Notes: generated from the sequence alone by a model not told the origin. A stretch of 9,069 nucleotides of DNA from Fidelibacterota bacterium (GCA_016784265.1 JADHUZ010000033.1:1-9069), one strand, 5' to 3'. Shown: positions 1 through 8,284, counted from the first letter of the stretch. Translations and numbers: made by a program.

Positions 1-1
1 A

Positions 2-301
2 TTCTTTCAAATTCTTTCGGAAGATTCCATCGAGAAGACGGCAGATATTCGTCAGATTATCAATTTTGATGCGGCGTTTCCCAATCTTAAAAATCTCGAA
101 AATCAAGAATTGCGGAATCAAATCAAATCTGATCCGCGTTTTTCCACAATTCAACCGAATGTGTATGACATTGTTTCCGAAGAGGTCGCACACAATATCG
201 CTATTGTAAGTGTTCAAATCACAGTCGATGGAAGCGTTCTTTCCCAAGTTTACCGACTGATTCGTAAAGAATTTACATGGCAAATCGTGGACATTCAATG
301 A
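2..301 (+). CDS. 3' end of an unrecognised gene (possible NTF2-like fold)
   Basis: The frame is open from the left edge of the window to TGA 299-301, giving the last 99 residues of a protein whose start lies outside. The visible part has a mixed helical stretch (IRQIINFDAAFPNLKNL), then alternating hydrophobic residues ending in VYRLIRKEFTWQIVDIQ. A terminal strand with a Trp just before the stop resembles the last strands of small NTF2-like or DUF4878-like domains, but this is only a resemblance and I do not recognise the family. No catalytic residues can be pointed to. Its stop overlaps the start of the next gene by ATGA, so the two are probably co-transcribed and translationally coupled, and this protein may act in the envelope with its exported neighbour. 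There is an in-frame TTG at 110, but the reading continues well upstream of it, so it is not taken as the start. Confidence 0.6.
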   Translation, partial: FFQILSEDSIEKTADIRQIINFDAAFPNLKNLENQELRNQIKSDPRFSTIQPNVYDIVSEEVAHNIAIVSVQITVDGSVLSQVYRLIRKEFTWQIVDIQ

Positions 302-1146
302 AAATGTTCAGTAAATTATTCGTTTTATCGATATTTTTGTGGTTTCAGTTTACCGCCGGAATTTGCGATAGCAAGTCAGGTAATAAGATTGCGAGGATTG
401 GTGATATTTTGCACATTACTGCTGATGTGGTGGAAATGGATTTAACCGATAAATTTGCGATTTGGGAATTTTCCTTGAACGGATTAGTAGAAAATATTGA
501 AGAAAAAGAATTTATTAGCCCGACCGAGTTGAAGGTTCGGCTGAAAAAAGATGGGAATTGGCATATCAACATCGTTATCAAAAATGCCGAGAAAAAAATG
601 GTTTTTGAAAGTGAGGATTGGGTGAAAATCGTGCGCAGAGAAGACTTTGTCAGTCTGGATCATATTGATAATATGTGGACGAATCGTCACGATTTTGAGC
701 AAGGGAAAAATATCGCCACGGCGGATGAATATAAAACCGAAATTGCTAAAACACAACCGCAAAAACCCAGAGCGTCGAATGGTAGGAAGAAAAAAACACA
801 GCAGCGAACGAAATCAAAGAGCCGAGGTAAATCGAGGGGAAACAACACAGTGCACCAAATTGAAAAGTTACCAGTTGTGTTGGAAAAAGAATCTTATACT
901 GGTTTTACAATTCAAGTTGCGGCAGTGGAGAGCGCAGAAATGGCAGATTCAATTTCTGGAATCTTATCGGATTTTGGAATTGATGTTTATACGCAGCCAA
1001 TCGTTAAAACGAAGACACAGGAAAGATTATATCGTGTTCGCGTGGGGCATTTTGCTGAGCGTGAATCTGCACTTTCGCTTTCGGAAGAAATTCAAAAAAT
1101 TGTTGGTAATCCTGTTTGGATTACTAAATCAAGACAAGATTTTTAA
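298..1146 (+). CDS. Exported SPOR-domain protein
   Basis: A predicted 282-residue exported protein. Residues 1-21 look like a signal peptide: a short basic start (MKMFSK), a hydrophobic core (LFVLSIFLWFQF) and a small-residue cleavage region (TAG). The only nearby Cys (23) follows Ile, so it is not a good lipobox. Residues about 30-112 are beta-rich, with a DGNWHINIVIKN stretch resembling Ig- or PKD-type domains (inference). A basic Lys/Arg/Ser linker spans about 151-184. Residues about 200-276 form a SPOR domain, with FTIQVAAV at the start, YRVRVGHFAERESA near its middle and a final VWITK strand. SPOR domains are known to bind denuded septal peptidoglycan, so a periplasmic or cell-wall role is likely. 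I chose ATG 298 because it overlaps the preceding stop (ATGA) and puts the signal peptide at the N-terminus. The in-frame ATG at 277 would add seven residues ahead of it. The specific function is unknown. Confidence 0.8.
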   Translation: MKMFSKLFVLSIFLWFQFTAGICDSKSGNKIARIGDILHITADVVEMDLTDKFAIWEFSLNGLVENIEEKEFISPTELKVRLKKDGNWHINIVIKNAEKKMVFESEDWVKIVRREDFVSLDHIDNMWTNRHDFEQGKNIATADEYKTEIAKTQPQKPRASNGRKKKTQQRTKSKSRGKSRGNNTVHQIEKLPVVLEKESYTGFTIQVAAVESAEMADSISGILSDFGIDVYTQPIVKTKTQERLYRVRVGHFAERESALSLSEEIQKIVGNPVWITKSRQDF

Positions 1147-1175
1147 TTCAGTGACCAGTAATTAGTTTCACTGAA
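1147..1175. promoter_or_regulatory. Spaced inverted repeat, candidate activator site
   Basis: TTCAGTGA (1147-1154) and its exact reverse complement TCACTGAA (1168-1175) are separated by 13 bases. Their starts are 21 bp apart, about two helical turns. The right arm with one more base (TTCACTGAA) is itself nearly palindromic. The repeat is centred about 80 bases upstream of the start point expected from the sigma-54-like promoter at 1216-1233, a typical position for an enhancer-binding protein. It begins directly after the stop of the SPOR gene. It could instead be a weak transcription stop, but no T-run follows. Function is inferred. Confidence 0.4.
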
Positions 1176-1187
1176 AATAATTCACAA

Positions 1188-1202
1188 TTTCTGACACAGA
1201 AA
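1188..1202. promoter_or_regulatory. Short dyad TTTCTG-ACA-CAGAAA
   Basis: This is a perfect 6-bp inverted repeat around a three-base centre, lying 14 bases upstream of the -24 element of the candidate groESL promoter. Its size suits a dimeric regulator. It does not match CIRCE, and I do not recognise the binding protein. Confidence 0.3.
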
Positions 1203-1215
1203 CCATTTTTATTTT

Positions 1216-1233
1216 TTGGCACGGTTTTTGTCT
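1216..1233 (+). promoter_or_regulatory. Candidate sigma-54 (-24/-12) promoter of groESL
   Basis: TTGGCACG at 1216-1223 followed by TTGT at 1228-1231 reproduces the sigma-54 pattern TGGCACG-N4-TTGC. The two G positions (1218 and 1230) are exactly 12 bases apart. The -24 half is a full match. The -12 half differs at the final C (T here). The expected start point is near 1243, leaving a leader of about 37 bases before groES with room for its ribosome binding site. A weaker sigma-70 reading (TTGTCT 1228-1233 with TTTAAC 1251-1256, 17-base spacing) matches 4/6 in each box and would start transcription at the ribosome binding site. No CIRCE repeat is present in this gap. Confidence 0.55.
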
Positions 1234-1279
1234 AAAGACAAGTTACGAAGTTTAACAAATCAAAAGAGGAAAAGAAAAA

Positions 1280-3227
<1,948 letters not shown>

Positions 3228-3251
3228 TCGTCTTTCGTCAAAAATGACATT

Positions 3252-3294
3252 AAAAGCCCTTGCTGAAATATCTGAATTGGCAAGGGCTTTTTTT
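3252..3294 (+). terminator. Intrinsic terminator after groEL
   Basis: AAAAGCCCTTGC (3252-3263) pairs perfectly with GCAAGGGCTTTT (3280-3291) around a 16-base loop, and the T-run continues to 3294. This is a clear Rho-independent terminator closing groESL. The A/T ends make it partly symmetrical, but no converging gene uses the other strand. Confidence 0.93.
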
Positions 3295-3350
3295 ATGATA
3301 TTATTGTTTGAATTTCAGCGCGATTTCACCTAATTTGACAGCGTCGGAAA

Positions 3351-3716
3351 ATGGATAAATTAAGACTAAAAAACATGGTTTTCTACGGACACCACGGTGT
3401 GTCGGAGGAAGAAAGAGTGCTCGGTGGGCAATATAGCCTAGATATTACCGTGTTTCTCGCAGATGGTTTTCATCCTGTTGATGATAAACTCACATCTGTC
3501 TATGATTACCAAAAAATTTACGAGATTGCACGATTTCACACGGTCGAAAAACAATATAAGTTAATCGAATCTCTTGGAACGGCAATCGTGGACGATTTGC
3601 AAAAGTTGCATCAAAATCTTGGCTATATCTTGCGATTACGGAAGCATCAATTGCCAATCAAAGGAATCATGGATTGCGTAGAAGTCGAGATTAATCGGGA
3701 ACCAATTGCACCTTGA
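3351..3716 (+). CDS. folB: Dihydroneopterin aldolase
   Basis: FolB splits 7,8-dihydroneopterin into 6-hydroxymethyl-7,8-dihydropterin and glycolaldehyde in folate synthesis. The 121-residue length is typical. Matching features are the N-terminal KLRLKNMVFYGHHGVSEEE (residues 3-21), TSVYDYQKIYEI (48-59) with the conserved Tyr, LIESLGTAIVDDL (71-83) whose Glu73 matches the pterin-binding glutamate, and RLRKHQLPIKGIMDCVEVEINR (95-116) with Lys98 at the position of the catalytic lysine. The ATG has only a weak upstream purine run (CGGAAA), so initiation may be modest. It is the first gene of a coupled run: its TGA (3714-3716) overlaps the TTG start of folK. It follows the groEL terminator and must have its own promoter in 3295-3350, but I could not define one with confidence. 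Confidence 0.92.
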   Translation: MDKLRLKNMVFYGHHGVSEEERVLGGQYSLDITVFLADGFHPVDDKLTSVYDYQKIYEIARFHTVEKQYKLIESLGTAIVDDLQKLHQNLGYILRLRKHQLPIKGIMDCVEVEINREPIAP

Positions 3717-4195
3717 CCGGATTTTTGAGTTTGGGCTCGAATTTGGGAGATCGGTTGGAAAATATCAAAACCGGACTTCAATTCTTTCGTTGTGAGCGAG
3801 ATATTCAAATTTTAGCGGAATCTGGAGTTTACGAGTCGCCTTCGATGTATGCAGAAGGTCCAGCATTTTTAAATGTTGCGATTAAAATTCGAACGTCGCT
3901 CGATGCGGTGGATTTGCTGGATTGTTGTCAGCGGGTCGAAATTGCTTCCGGAAGAGCAAAAATCCGCCGGAAAAACACACCGAGAACTTTGGATGTTGAT
4001 ATTATTTATTTGGATCGTGTGCGAATGGATTCCGAAAAACTGACTATTCCACATCCAAAACGATTGGAGCGTGCTTTTGTGATTTTGCCGATTCTCGAAA
4101 TCGAACCGAATTTCATAGATTCTCAAACAGGGGAATTTCTCAGAAATATAAATTTTAACGAACAGAAATGTGTTATGCTGGAAACAGTGCAATGA
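3713..4195 (+). CDS. folK: 6-hydroxymethyl-7,8-dihydropterin pyrophosphokinase (HPPK)
   Basis: FolK transfers diphosphate from ATP to the FolB product, making the pterin substrate of dihydropteroate synthase. At 160 residues it is normal length. Signature segments are FLSLGSNLGDRLENI (residues 4-18), VYESPSMYAEGPAFLNVAI (39-57), the core RRKNTPRTLDVDII (85-98) with the two metal-binding aspartates 94 and 96, and LTIPHPKRLERAFVILPILEIEPN (110-133). The start is TTG 3713, which overlaps the folB stop as TTGA. No ATG lies upstream of the essential N-terminal strand, so TTG is the only sensible choice. The stop overlaps the next gene by ATGA. The order folB-folK places two consecutive pathway steps together; the sulfonamide-target gene folP is not in the window. 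Confidence 0.94.
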   Translation: MTGFLSLGSNLGDRLENIKTGLQFFRCERDIQILAESGVYESPSMYAEGPAFLNVAIKIRTSLDAVDLLDCCQRVEIASGRAKIRRKNTPRTLDVDIIYLDRVRMDSEKLTIPHPKRLERAFVILPILEIEPNFIDSQTGEFLRNINFNEQKCVMLETVQ

Positions 4196-4836
4196 AAAAT
4201 CTATATTACATCGCAATCGAAGGTCCAATCGGTGTGGGAAAAACAAGTTTAGCCAAACTCATTTCCGAGCGATTGCATGCTCGATTGGTGCTGGAAGAAT
4301 TTGATAGAAATCCATTTTTAGAAGAATTTTATGATGATCCTCGACGCTTTGCCTTTCAGACGCAGCTGTTTTTTCTGCTATCTCGGTTCAAACAGCAACA
4401 GGAACTGCTTCAGGTGGATTTGTTTCATAAATTGCTTGCAACTGATTACATGTTTCAAAAAGATCGCCTGTTTGCCTATTTGAACTTGAACGAAAAAGAA
4501 CTGGCACTCTACGATCAGATTGCGAAACATTTGGAGCCGCAAGTGATGAAACCGGATTTGGTAATTTATCTGCAAGCGGAAACAGGCAGATTGATGCGCA
4601 ATATTAAAAATCGAGGAAGAAAATTTGAAGTGTCCATTTCCCGAGAATATATTGAATCGCTAAATCAGGTTTACAATCAGTTTTTCATGCGATACAACGA
4701 AACACCGCTGATGATTGTCAATGTAACGGATATTGATTTTGTCAATAATTCGGAGGATTTGGAAGATTTGATGGACAACATCAGAAAACCTTTTACAGGC
4801 ACGAAATTTTATAATCCTGCAAAAAGTCTGCTGTGA
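4192..4836 (+). CDS. Deoxynucleoside kinase (deoxyguanosine/deoxyadenosine kinase type)
   Basis: This protein probably phosphorylates a salvaged deoxynucleoside, most likely a purine, using ATP. Visible features are the P-loop EGPIGVGKTS (residues 10-19), the LVLEEFDRNPFLEEFYDD segment (32-49) with the substrate-site acidic residues, FQTQLFFLLSRFKQ (55-68), TDYMFQKDRLFA (84-95), and the lid stretch NRGRKFEVSISREYIESL (140-157). The TDY segment and RGRKFE lid resemble the Bacillus deoxyguanosine kinase pattern (ADY and RGRPFE) more than the DRS/ERS pattern of thymidine-kinase-2-like enzymes. Exact substrate is inferred. At 214 residues it is normal length. ATG 4192 overlaps the folK stop (ATGA) and places the P-loop strand at the usual distance. 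An upstream in-frame ATG at 4168 would add eight residues inside folK. Confidence 0.88.
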   Translation: MKNLYYIAIEGPIGVGKTSLAKLISERLHARLVLEEFDRNPFLEEFYDDPRRFAFQTQLFFLLSRFKQQQELLQVDLFHKLLATDYMFQKDRLFAYLNLNEKELALYDQIAKHLEPQVMKPDLVIYLQAETGRLMRNIKNRGRKFEVSISREYIESLNQVYNQFFMRYNETPLMIVNVTDIDFVNNSEDLEDLMDNIRKPFTGTKFYNPAKSLL

Positions 4837-5021
4837 TTCGTTTCCTTCAAATTGTAATTATTTTTCTCGTTGTGAAAATTCTTTATCGCGTGATCAGATT
4901 GTTTTTTTCGAATGTGCGAATTACTAAAAGTGGACCGGAACTCCACCACAAAAAGCGGAATCAGCAACAAACTTTCCGCAAGGATGACATTTCCGATGCG
5001 AATTTTGAAGATTGTGAATGA
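4833..5021 (+). CDS. Small single-pass membrane protein, unknown function
   Basis: A 62-residue protein with one strongly hydrophobic segment (IRFLQIVIIFLVVKILY, residues 2-18). A short amphipathic basic stretch, a polar linker rich in Lys, Gln and Asn, and an acidic end (DDISDANFEDCE) follow. The likely topology is an N-terminal membrane anchor with a cytosolic tail. The anchor plus a short acidic C-terminal motif with an aromatic residue recalls the small DUF4834-type proteins of Bacteroidota, but that is only an impression. The start is GTG 4833, overlapping the kinase stop as GTGA. The stop overlaps the next ATG as ATGA. It is real-looking because its frame exactly fills the space between two genes with coupled junctions on both sides. 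Confidence 0.65.
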   Translation: MIRFLQIVIIFLVVKILYRVIRLFFSNVRITKSGPELHHKKRNQQQTFRKDDISDANFEDCE

Positions 5022-5890
5022 ACATTCTTCTGCTCGGCGGCACCGGCACGCTCGGTAAAGCGATTCTTTCCAAGTTGGCGCAAACAGATCATTCGATTTC
5101 TGTGTTGAGCCGAAATGCACGTTCAAGTACTGAAAATATCCGTTGGATCACGGGCGATCTTGCCGACGAAAACGAGCATCAAAAATGGCTAAAAAATCAG
5201 GATATTGTGATTGCATCGGTTCACGGTTTTTTTCATCCAAAAGGCACACAAAAAATTGATGGCGATTCTCTGCGAAAGTTTATGGATCGAGCCAGAGGAA
5301 AAATAAAGCATTTTATCTATATTTCCATTTGCAACGCAAATCTGGATTCGTCGGTCAAAGTTTGGCGCATCAAGGGAGAAACGGAAATTCATCTGCGACG
5401 TAGTGGGATGGATTATACGATTTTCAAGCCGCCGATTTTTGCAGAAACATGGTGGAAATATTCTGGCAAAAAAGCAATCGAAACAGGACGCTTTTTTCGA
5501 TTTGGCGATTTGCCGTCGGAAAATAGCTACATTAGCGTGGAATCAATTGCGGAGTTGGTTACAAAATCGATAAATAATCCAATTGCTCGCGATCGTACAT
5601 TTTTTATCGGAAGCGACCAAACTTATACCGATCAAGATCTTGTAAAATTGATGGAGACTTTTGCAAATCGTTCAATCCGCTTGATTCAATTGCCGAAAAT
5701 ATTGCTCCATTTTGGATATTATTTGACCAGATGGATTCGTCCGGGCATATCGGAATTTCTTGAAATGATGCTCTGGCTGACCGAACATGGCATTTACACG
5801 GATGATACAAAAGTCTTCGATCTGCTTGGTGTCTATCCGCTTTCTGCGGAATCGGTTTGGCAAGCGAAACAGAGGACGAAGGCTGAATGA
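5018..5890 (+). CDS. NmrA-like / atypical SDR NAD(P)-binding protein
   Basis: A 290-residue Rossmann-fold protein. Residues 1-13 (MNILLLGGTGTLG) form the first strand and the glycine-rich dinucleotide loop. SVLSRN (28-33) ends the second strand and GDLAD (46-50) is the acidic turn after the third. HFIYISI (98-104) is the central strand with a serine. KGETEIHLRRSGMDYTIFKPPIF (119-141) is the pattern typical of NmrA-like or complex-I-assembly-type atypical SDRs, in which the classical Tyr-x3-Lys pair is absent. SYISVESIAELV (170-181) is the conserved helix start that follows. The function is therefore a guess between a redox enzyme and a dinucleotide sensor. The C-terminal part (about 228-260) is hydrophobic (LLHFGYYLTRWI, FLEMMLWL) and could associate with a membrane. 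It is the last gene of the overlapping folB run, and the ATG is fixed by the ATGA overlap. Confidence 0.82.
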   Translation: MNILLLGGTGTLGKAILSKLAQTDHSISVLSRNARSSTENIRWITGDLADENEHQKWLKNQDIVIASVHGFFHPKGTQKIDGDSLRKFMDRARGKIKHFIYISICNANLDSSVKVWRIKGETEIHLRRSGMDYTIFKPPIFAETWWKYSGKKAIETGRFFRFGDLPSENSYISVESIAELVTKSINNPIARDRTFFIGSDQTYTDQDLVKLMETFANRSIRLIQLPKILLHFGYYLTRWIRPGISEFLEMMLWLTEHGIYTDDTKVFDLLGVYPLSAESVWQAKQRTKAE

Positions 5891-6137
5891 TGAATGGCGA
5901 GTGAGTGAGGATTTTTGTATTTTTCTTCATTTCTTAAAAACTTTTTAAAATCCCCGAAAGATAAGTTGATTTCCCCCGAATCCCACCATTTTAAAAAATA
6001 TAGTGGTTTGTAATTCTAATAATTACAATAAGATAGAAGGATTTCCTTCTTGATTTTCAAAAAATCCTGCAATATTGGAATATTATATATAAAGTCATGG
6101 AAAACTTGTGGAAAATCTCGTTGAAACTTGAAATTGA
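5891..6137. other. Dyad-rich gap between the SDR gene and comF
   Basis: There is no credible gene in these 247 AT-rich bases. They contain CCAC (5983-5986) against GTGG (6003-6006) enclosing ATTTT/AAAAT, a perfect 8-bp dyad at 6008-6028, AGAAGG-ATTT-CCTTCT at 6035-6050, and AATATT-GG-AATATT at 6071-6084. AGGATTT (6038-6044) can also pair with AAATCCT (6062-6068), competing with the 6035-6050 hairpin. None is followed by a clear T-run, so I do not call a terminator. A comF promoter probably lies here, with TATA-rich sequence at 6081-6093, but no good -35 partner was found. Confidence 0.5.
6008..6028. promoter_or_regulatory. 8-bp dyad with Fur-box-like geometry
   Basis: TTGTAATT (6008-6015) and AATTACAA (6021-6028) are exact reverse complements around a CTAAT centre. 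Positions 6009-6027 also read as hexamers TGTAAT, TCTAAT, a single A, then ATTACA, the arrangement of a classical Fur box. I count 12 of 19 identities with the E. coli-type consensus. In such AT-rich DNA this may be chance. TACAAT at 6024-6029 could serve as a -10 box under it. The regulator is not known. Confidence 0.3.
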
Positions 6138-6788
6138 GTGCTGAATTCTGTTGATTTTTTGCTTGATTTTGTTTTTCCTCAGCATTGTTTGCACTGCGAA
6201 ACTTTTGTCGAGCAATCGGAAATGCTCTGCGAAAAATGTTTGGATCAATTGGAATTTGTCGGCGAAATTTCCCAAGAAAAACTATTTACAAATTCGGGTT
6301 TGTCGCAGATATTTTGCGCATTTCGTTTTGATCCCGTTTTGCAATCGGTGATTCACAAATGGAAATATGAAGGTTGGACAAAACTCACGCCGTTTTTGGC
6401 AGGAGTAATGACGAAAGCGGTAAAATCATCAGAATTTGATTTAATAGTTCCAGTGCCGTTGCATCGAGTAAAAAAACGGGATCGAGGATTTAATCAATCC
6501 GAATTATTGGCGAAATTTATTGCCGAGCAAACAAGCATTTCTCATGTTCCCAATGCGATTCGGCGCAGGCGATACACGAAAACGCAAACCAAACTTTCCG
6601 CGAGAGAACGGATGAAAAATGTCTCGGAAGCGTTTGTTGTGGTAAAACCCGAAATTTTGCAGAATAAAACCGTGCTTCTGATTGATGATGTGCTCACAAC
6701 GGGATCTACGATTGGAGAATGTGCGAATGTGGCCTTATCCGCTGGAGCAAATCGCGTTTTGGGCGTAACGATTGCAATTGCGAAATAA
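6138..6788 (+). CDS. comF: ComF-family phosphoribosyltransferase-like protein
   Basis: ComF proteins are cytosolic and needed for DNA uptake in naturally competent bacteria; many are annotated simply as amidophosphoribosyltransferase-like. At 216 residues it has the usual length. The N-terminus holds a four-Cys zinc site (Cys17, Cys20, Cys31, Cys34; CLHC and CEKC). WKYEGWTKL (75-83) follows, then the family signature VPVPLHRVKKRDRGFNQSELLA (104-125), and the PRPP-binding loop VLLIDDVLTTGST (179-191). The start is GTG 6138: an in-frame TGA lies directly upstream (6135-6137), and later starts would cut into the segment before the zinc site. No clear Shine-Dalgarno is present, so translation may be weak. 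The gene stands alone between two gaps. Other ComF partners such as comFA are not in the window, so a competence role is inference. Confidence 0.9.
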   Translation: MLNSVDFLLDFVFPQHCLHCETFVEQSEMLCEKCLDQLEFVGEISQEKLFTNSGLSQIFCAFRFDPVLQSVIHKWKYEGWTKLTPFLAGVMTKAVKSSEFDLIVPVPLHRVKKRDRGFNQSELLAKFIAEQTSISHVPNAIRRRRYTKTQTKLSARERMKNVSEAFVVVKPEILQNKTVLLIDDVLTTGSTIGECANVALSAGANRVLGVTIAIAK

Positions 6789-6798
6789 ATTTGTAGTT

Positions 6799-6869
6799 AA
6801 TGACCACGAACCGCATGAAAAACATAAATTTTCTATCTGTGTTGTATGTGTTTTATTTTTTGGATAACC
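6799..6869. repeat. Degenerate interspersed-type inverted repeat
   Basis: The gap between comF and ffh contains GTTAATGACCACGAACCG on its left and, after an AT-rich centre, TGTGTTGTATGTG and TTTTTTGGATAACC on its right. The outer parts are loosely complementary (GTTA...CCA against TGG...TAAC). ACCACGAA followed by ATGAAAAACAT resembles decayed copies of the CACGAA-rich dispersed hairpin repeats that I recall from environmental bacterial genomes. The symmetry is poor, so this is a tentative call. The rest of the gap (6870-6958) shows only the ffh ribosome binding site. Confidence 0.25.
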
Positions 6870-6958
6870 GAAACAACTCTTTAAACTCTTAAATAAAAAC
6901 ATTGGATATGTTCACAATTCACCATTAAATTTCGAGGCTATATTTGAAGGCAAAATAG

Positions 6959-8284
6959 ATGTTTACACAGATATCAGAGCGGTTTAGTGGAATATTTCAG
7001 CGTTTGGGTGGCTATGGAAGATTATCGGAGAAGAATATTTCCGATAGCCTTCGTGAAGTGCGGCAGACGTTGTTGGAAGCCGATGTTAATTATAAAGTTG
7101 TTCGGGAATTTATCGCCGGAGTCAGGGAAAAATCGCTGGGTCTCGAGACGATTAAAAGAGTAAAACCCGGTCAGCAGATTGTAAAGATCATCCAAGATGA
7201 GATGGTGCGGTTGCTGAGTAGTTCCGCCGAGCCATCCAAACTTGAAGGGAAATCGCCGATTCCCGTGATGATTGTTGGATTGCAAGGTTCTGGAAAAACT
7301 ACATTTGTTGCCAAATATGCGCGTTATTTGAAAAGTAAGGGGAAAAATCCGTTGGCGGTTGCATGCGATCTTTATCGTCCTGCGGCGGTAAATCAGTTGG
7401 AAACACTGTGCAAATCCTGCGGTGTTAATTTTTATCGTGGAAAAACAGATCAAGTGATTGCAACTGCAAAAGAGGGAATCAGTTTTGCTGAAAGCAACAA
7501 GAATGATGTGGTGATTTTTGATACGGCGGGGCGGTTGCATATTGATGAGCCGATGATGATGGAACTCACCGATCTTCACGAATTGCTTCATCCGAAGCAG
7601 GTTTTGTTTGTTGCAGATGGAATGACGGGTCAGGATGCTGTGAATTCCGCCAAAACTTTTGCGGAAAATCTTGATTTTACCGGATTGGTTTTAACAAAAA
7701 TGGATGGCGATGCGCGAGGAGGTGCGGCGCTTTCTATCGCGAAAGTTACTGGGAAACCGATTGTATTTTTGTCGTCTGGTGAAAAATTGGACGCATTGGA
7801 AGCGTTTCATGCAGATCGGATGGCGAGCAGAATTTTGGGAATGGGCGATATCGTTTCTTTGGTTGAAAAAGCGCAGACAACGATGGATACTGAGCAAGCG
7901 GCAAAGCTCGAGAAAAAATTCAAAAAAGCAACATTCGATTTGAACGATTTGCTCGAACAGATGGAACAAATGCGAAAAATTGGATCGATGGACGAGATTT
8001 TGCAAATGGTTCCAGGTGGTGCGAAATTGATGAAAAAGGGATTTTCACCGGATGAAAAAGATTTAGTTTATTTTAAGGCAATTATTCAGTCAATGACTGA
8101 AAAAGAACGACGTAATCCGCAGATAATTGATGGGTCGCGCCGGAAACGAATTGCTTCTGGAAGTGGCACAAATTTGAGTAAAGTCAATCAAGTTTTAAAG
8201 CAATTTTTCCAGATGCAAAAAATGATGAAAGATTTTGGTAAGAAAAAGGGAAATATGCGTAAATTCTTCGCATTTCCCGGATAA
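6959..8284 (+). CDS. ffh: Signal recognition particle protein Ffh (SRP54)
   Basis: Ffh is the GTPase of the bacterial signal recognition particle. With 4.5S RNA it binds signal sequences on nascent chains and delivers ribosomes to FtsY at the membrane. The 441-residue length is normal. The N domain includes [22 protein letters not shown] (30-51). The G domain has [10 protein letters not shown] (107-116), DLYRPAA (137-143), [10 protein letters not shown] (187-196) and [15 protein letters not shown] (245-259). [13 protein letters not shown] (294-306) joins it to the Met-rich M domain, whose RNA-binding helix is [12 protein letters not shown] (393-404), and Met-rich [11 protein letters not shown] (416-426) follows. 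GAAGG (6946-6950) lies eight bases before the ATG. It is followed 31 bases later by rpsP, a conserved neighbour. The 4.5S RNA gene is not in the window. The protein looks intact. Confidence 0.97.
   Translation: MFTQISERFSGIFQRLGGYGRLSEKNISDSLREVRQTLLEADVNYKVVREFIAGVREKSLGLETIKRVKPGQQIVKIIQDEMVRLLSSSAEPSKLEGKSPIPVMIVGLQGSGKTTFVAKYARYLKSKGKNPLAVACDLYRPAAVNQLETLCKSCGVNFYRGKTDQVIATAKEGISFAESNKNDVVIFDTAGRLHIDEPMMMELTDLHELLHPKQVLFVADGMTGQDAVNSAKTFAENLDFTGLVLTKMDGDARGGAALSIAKVTGKPIVFLSSGEKLDALEAFHADRMASRILGMGDIVSLVEKAQTTMDTEQAAKLEKKFKKATFDLNDLLEQMEQMRKIGSMDEILQMVPGGAKLMKKGFSPDEKDLVYFKAIIQSMTEKERRNPQIIDGSRRKRIASGSGTNLSKVNQVLKQFFQMQKMMKDFGKKKGNMRKFFAFPG

Noticed and set aside
277..297. ATG 277 as the start of the SPOR protein
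   Set aside because: It would put seven polar residues in front of a normal signal peptide. ATG 298 overlaps the upstream stop in the ATGA style seen elsewhere in this window.
647..1165. A 172-codon open frame on the + strand inside the SPOR gene
   Set aside because: It is in another frame of a gene with a clear signal peptide and SPOR domain. Its translation is rich in Lys/Arg with no recognisable motif and no proper start context.
1147..1279. CIRCE (HrcA) operator before groES
   Set aside because: The pattern TTAGCACTC-N9-GAGTGCTAA is not present in the gap in any recognisable form.
3336..3341. TTGACA as a -35 box for folB
   Set aside because: It is a perfect hexamer but lies only nine bases before the folB ATG, so no -10 box or leader can fit downstream.
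4168..4191. ATG 4168 as the start of the deoxynucleoside kinase
   Set aside because: It would add eight residues with no family counterpart inside folK. ATG 4192 gives the standard N-terminus and the ATGA junction.
6939..6946. TATATTTG as a Bacteroidota-type -7 box (TAnnTTTG) for ffh
   Set aside because: It overlaps the GAAGG ribosome binding site (6946-6950), so transcription from it would begin inside or after the translation signal.
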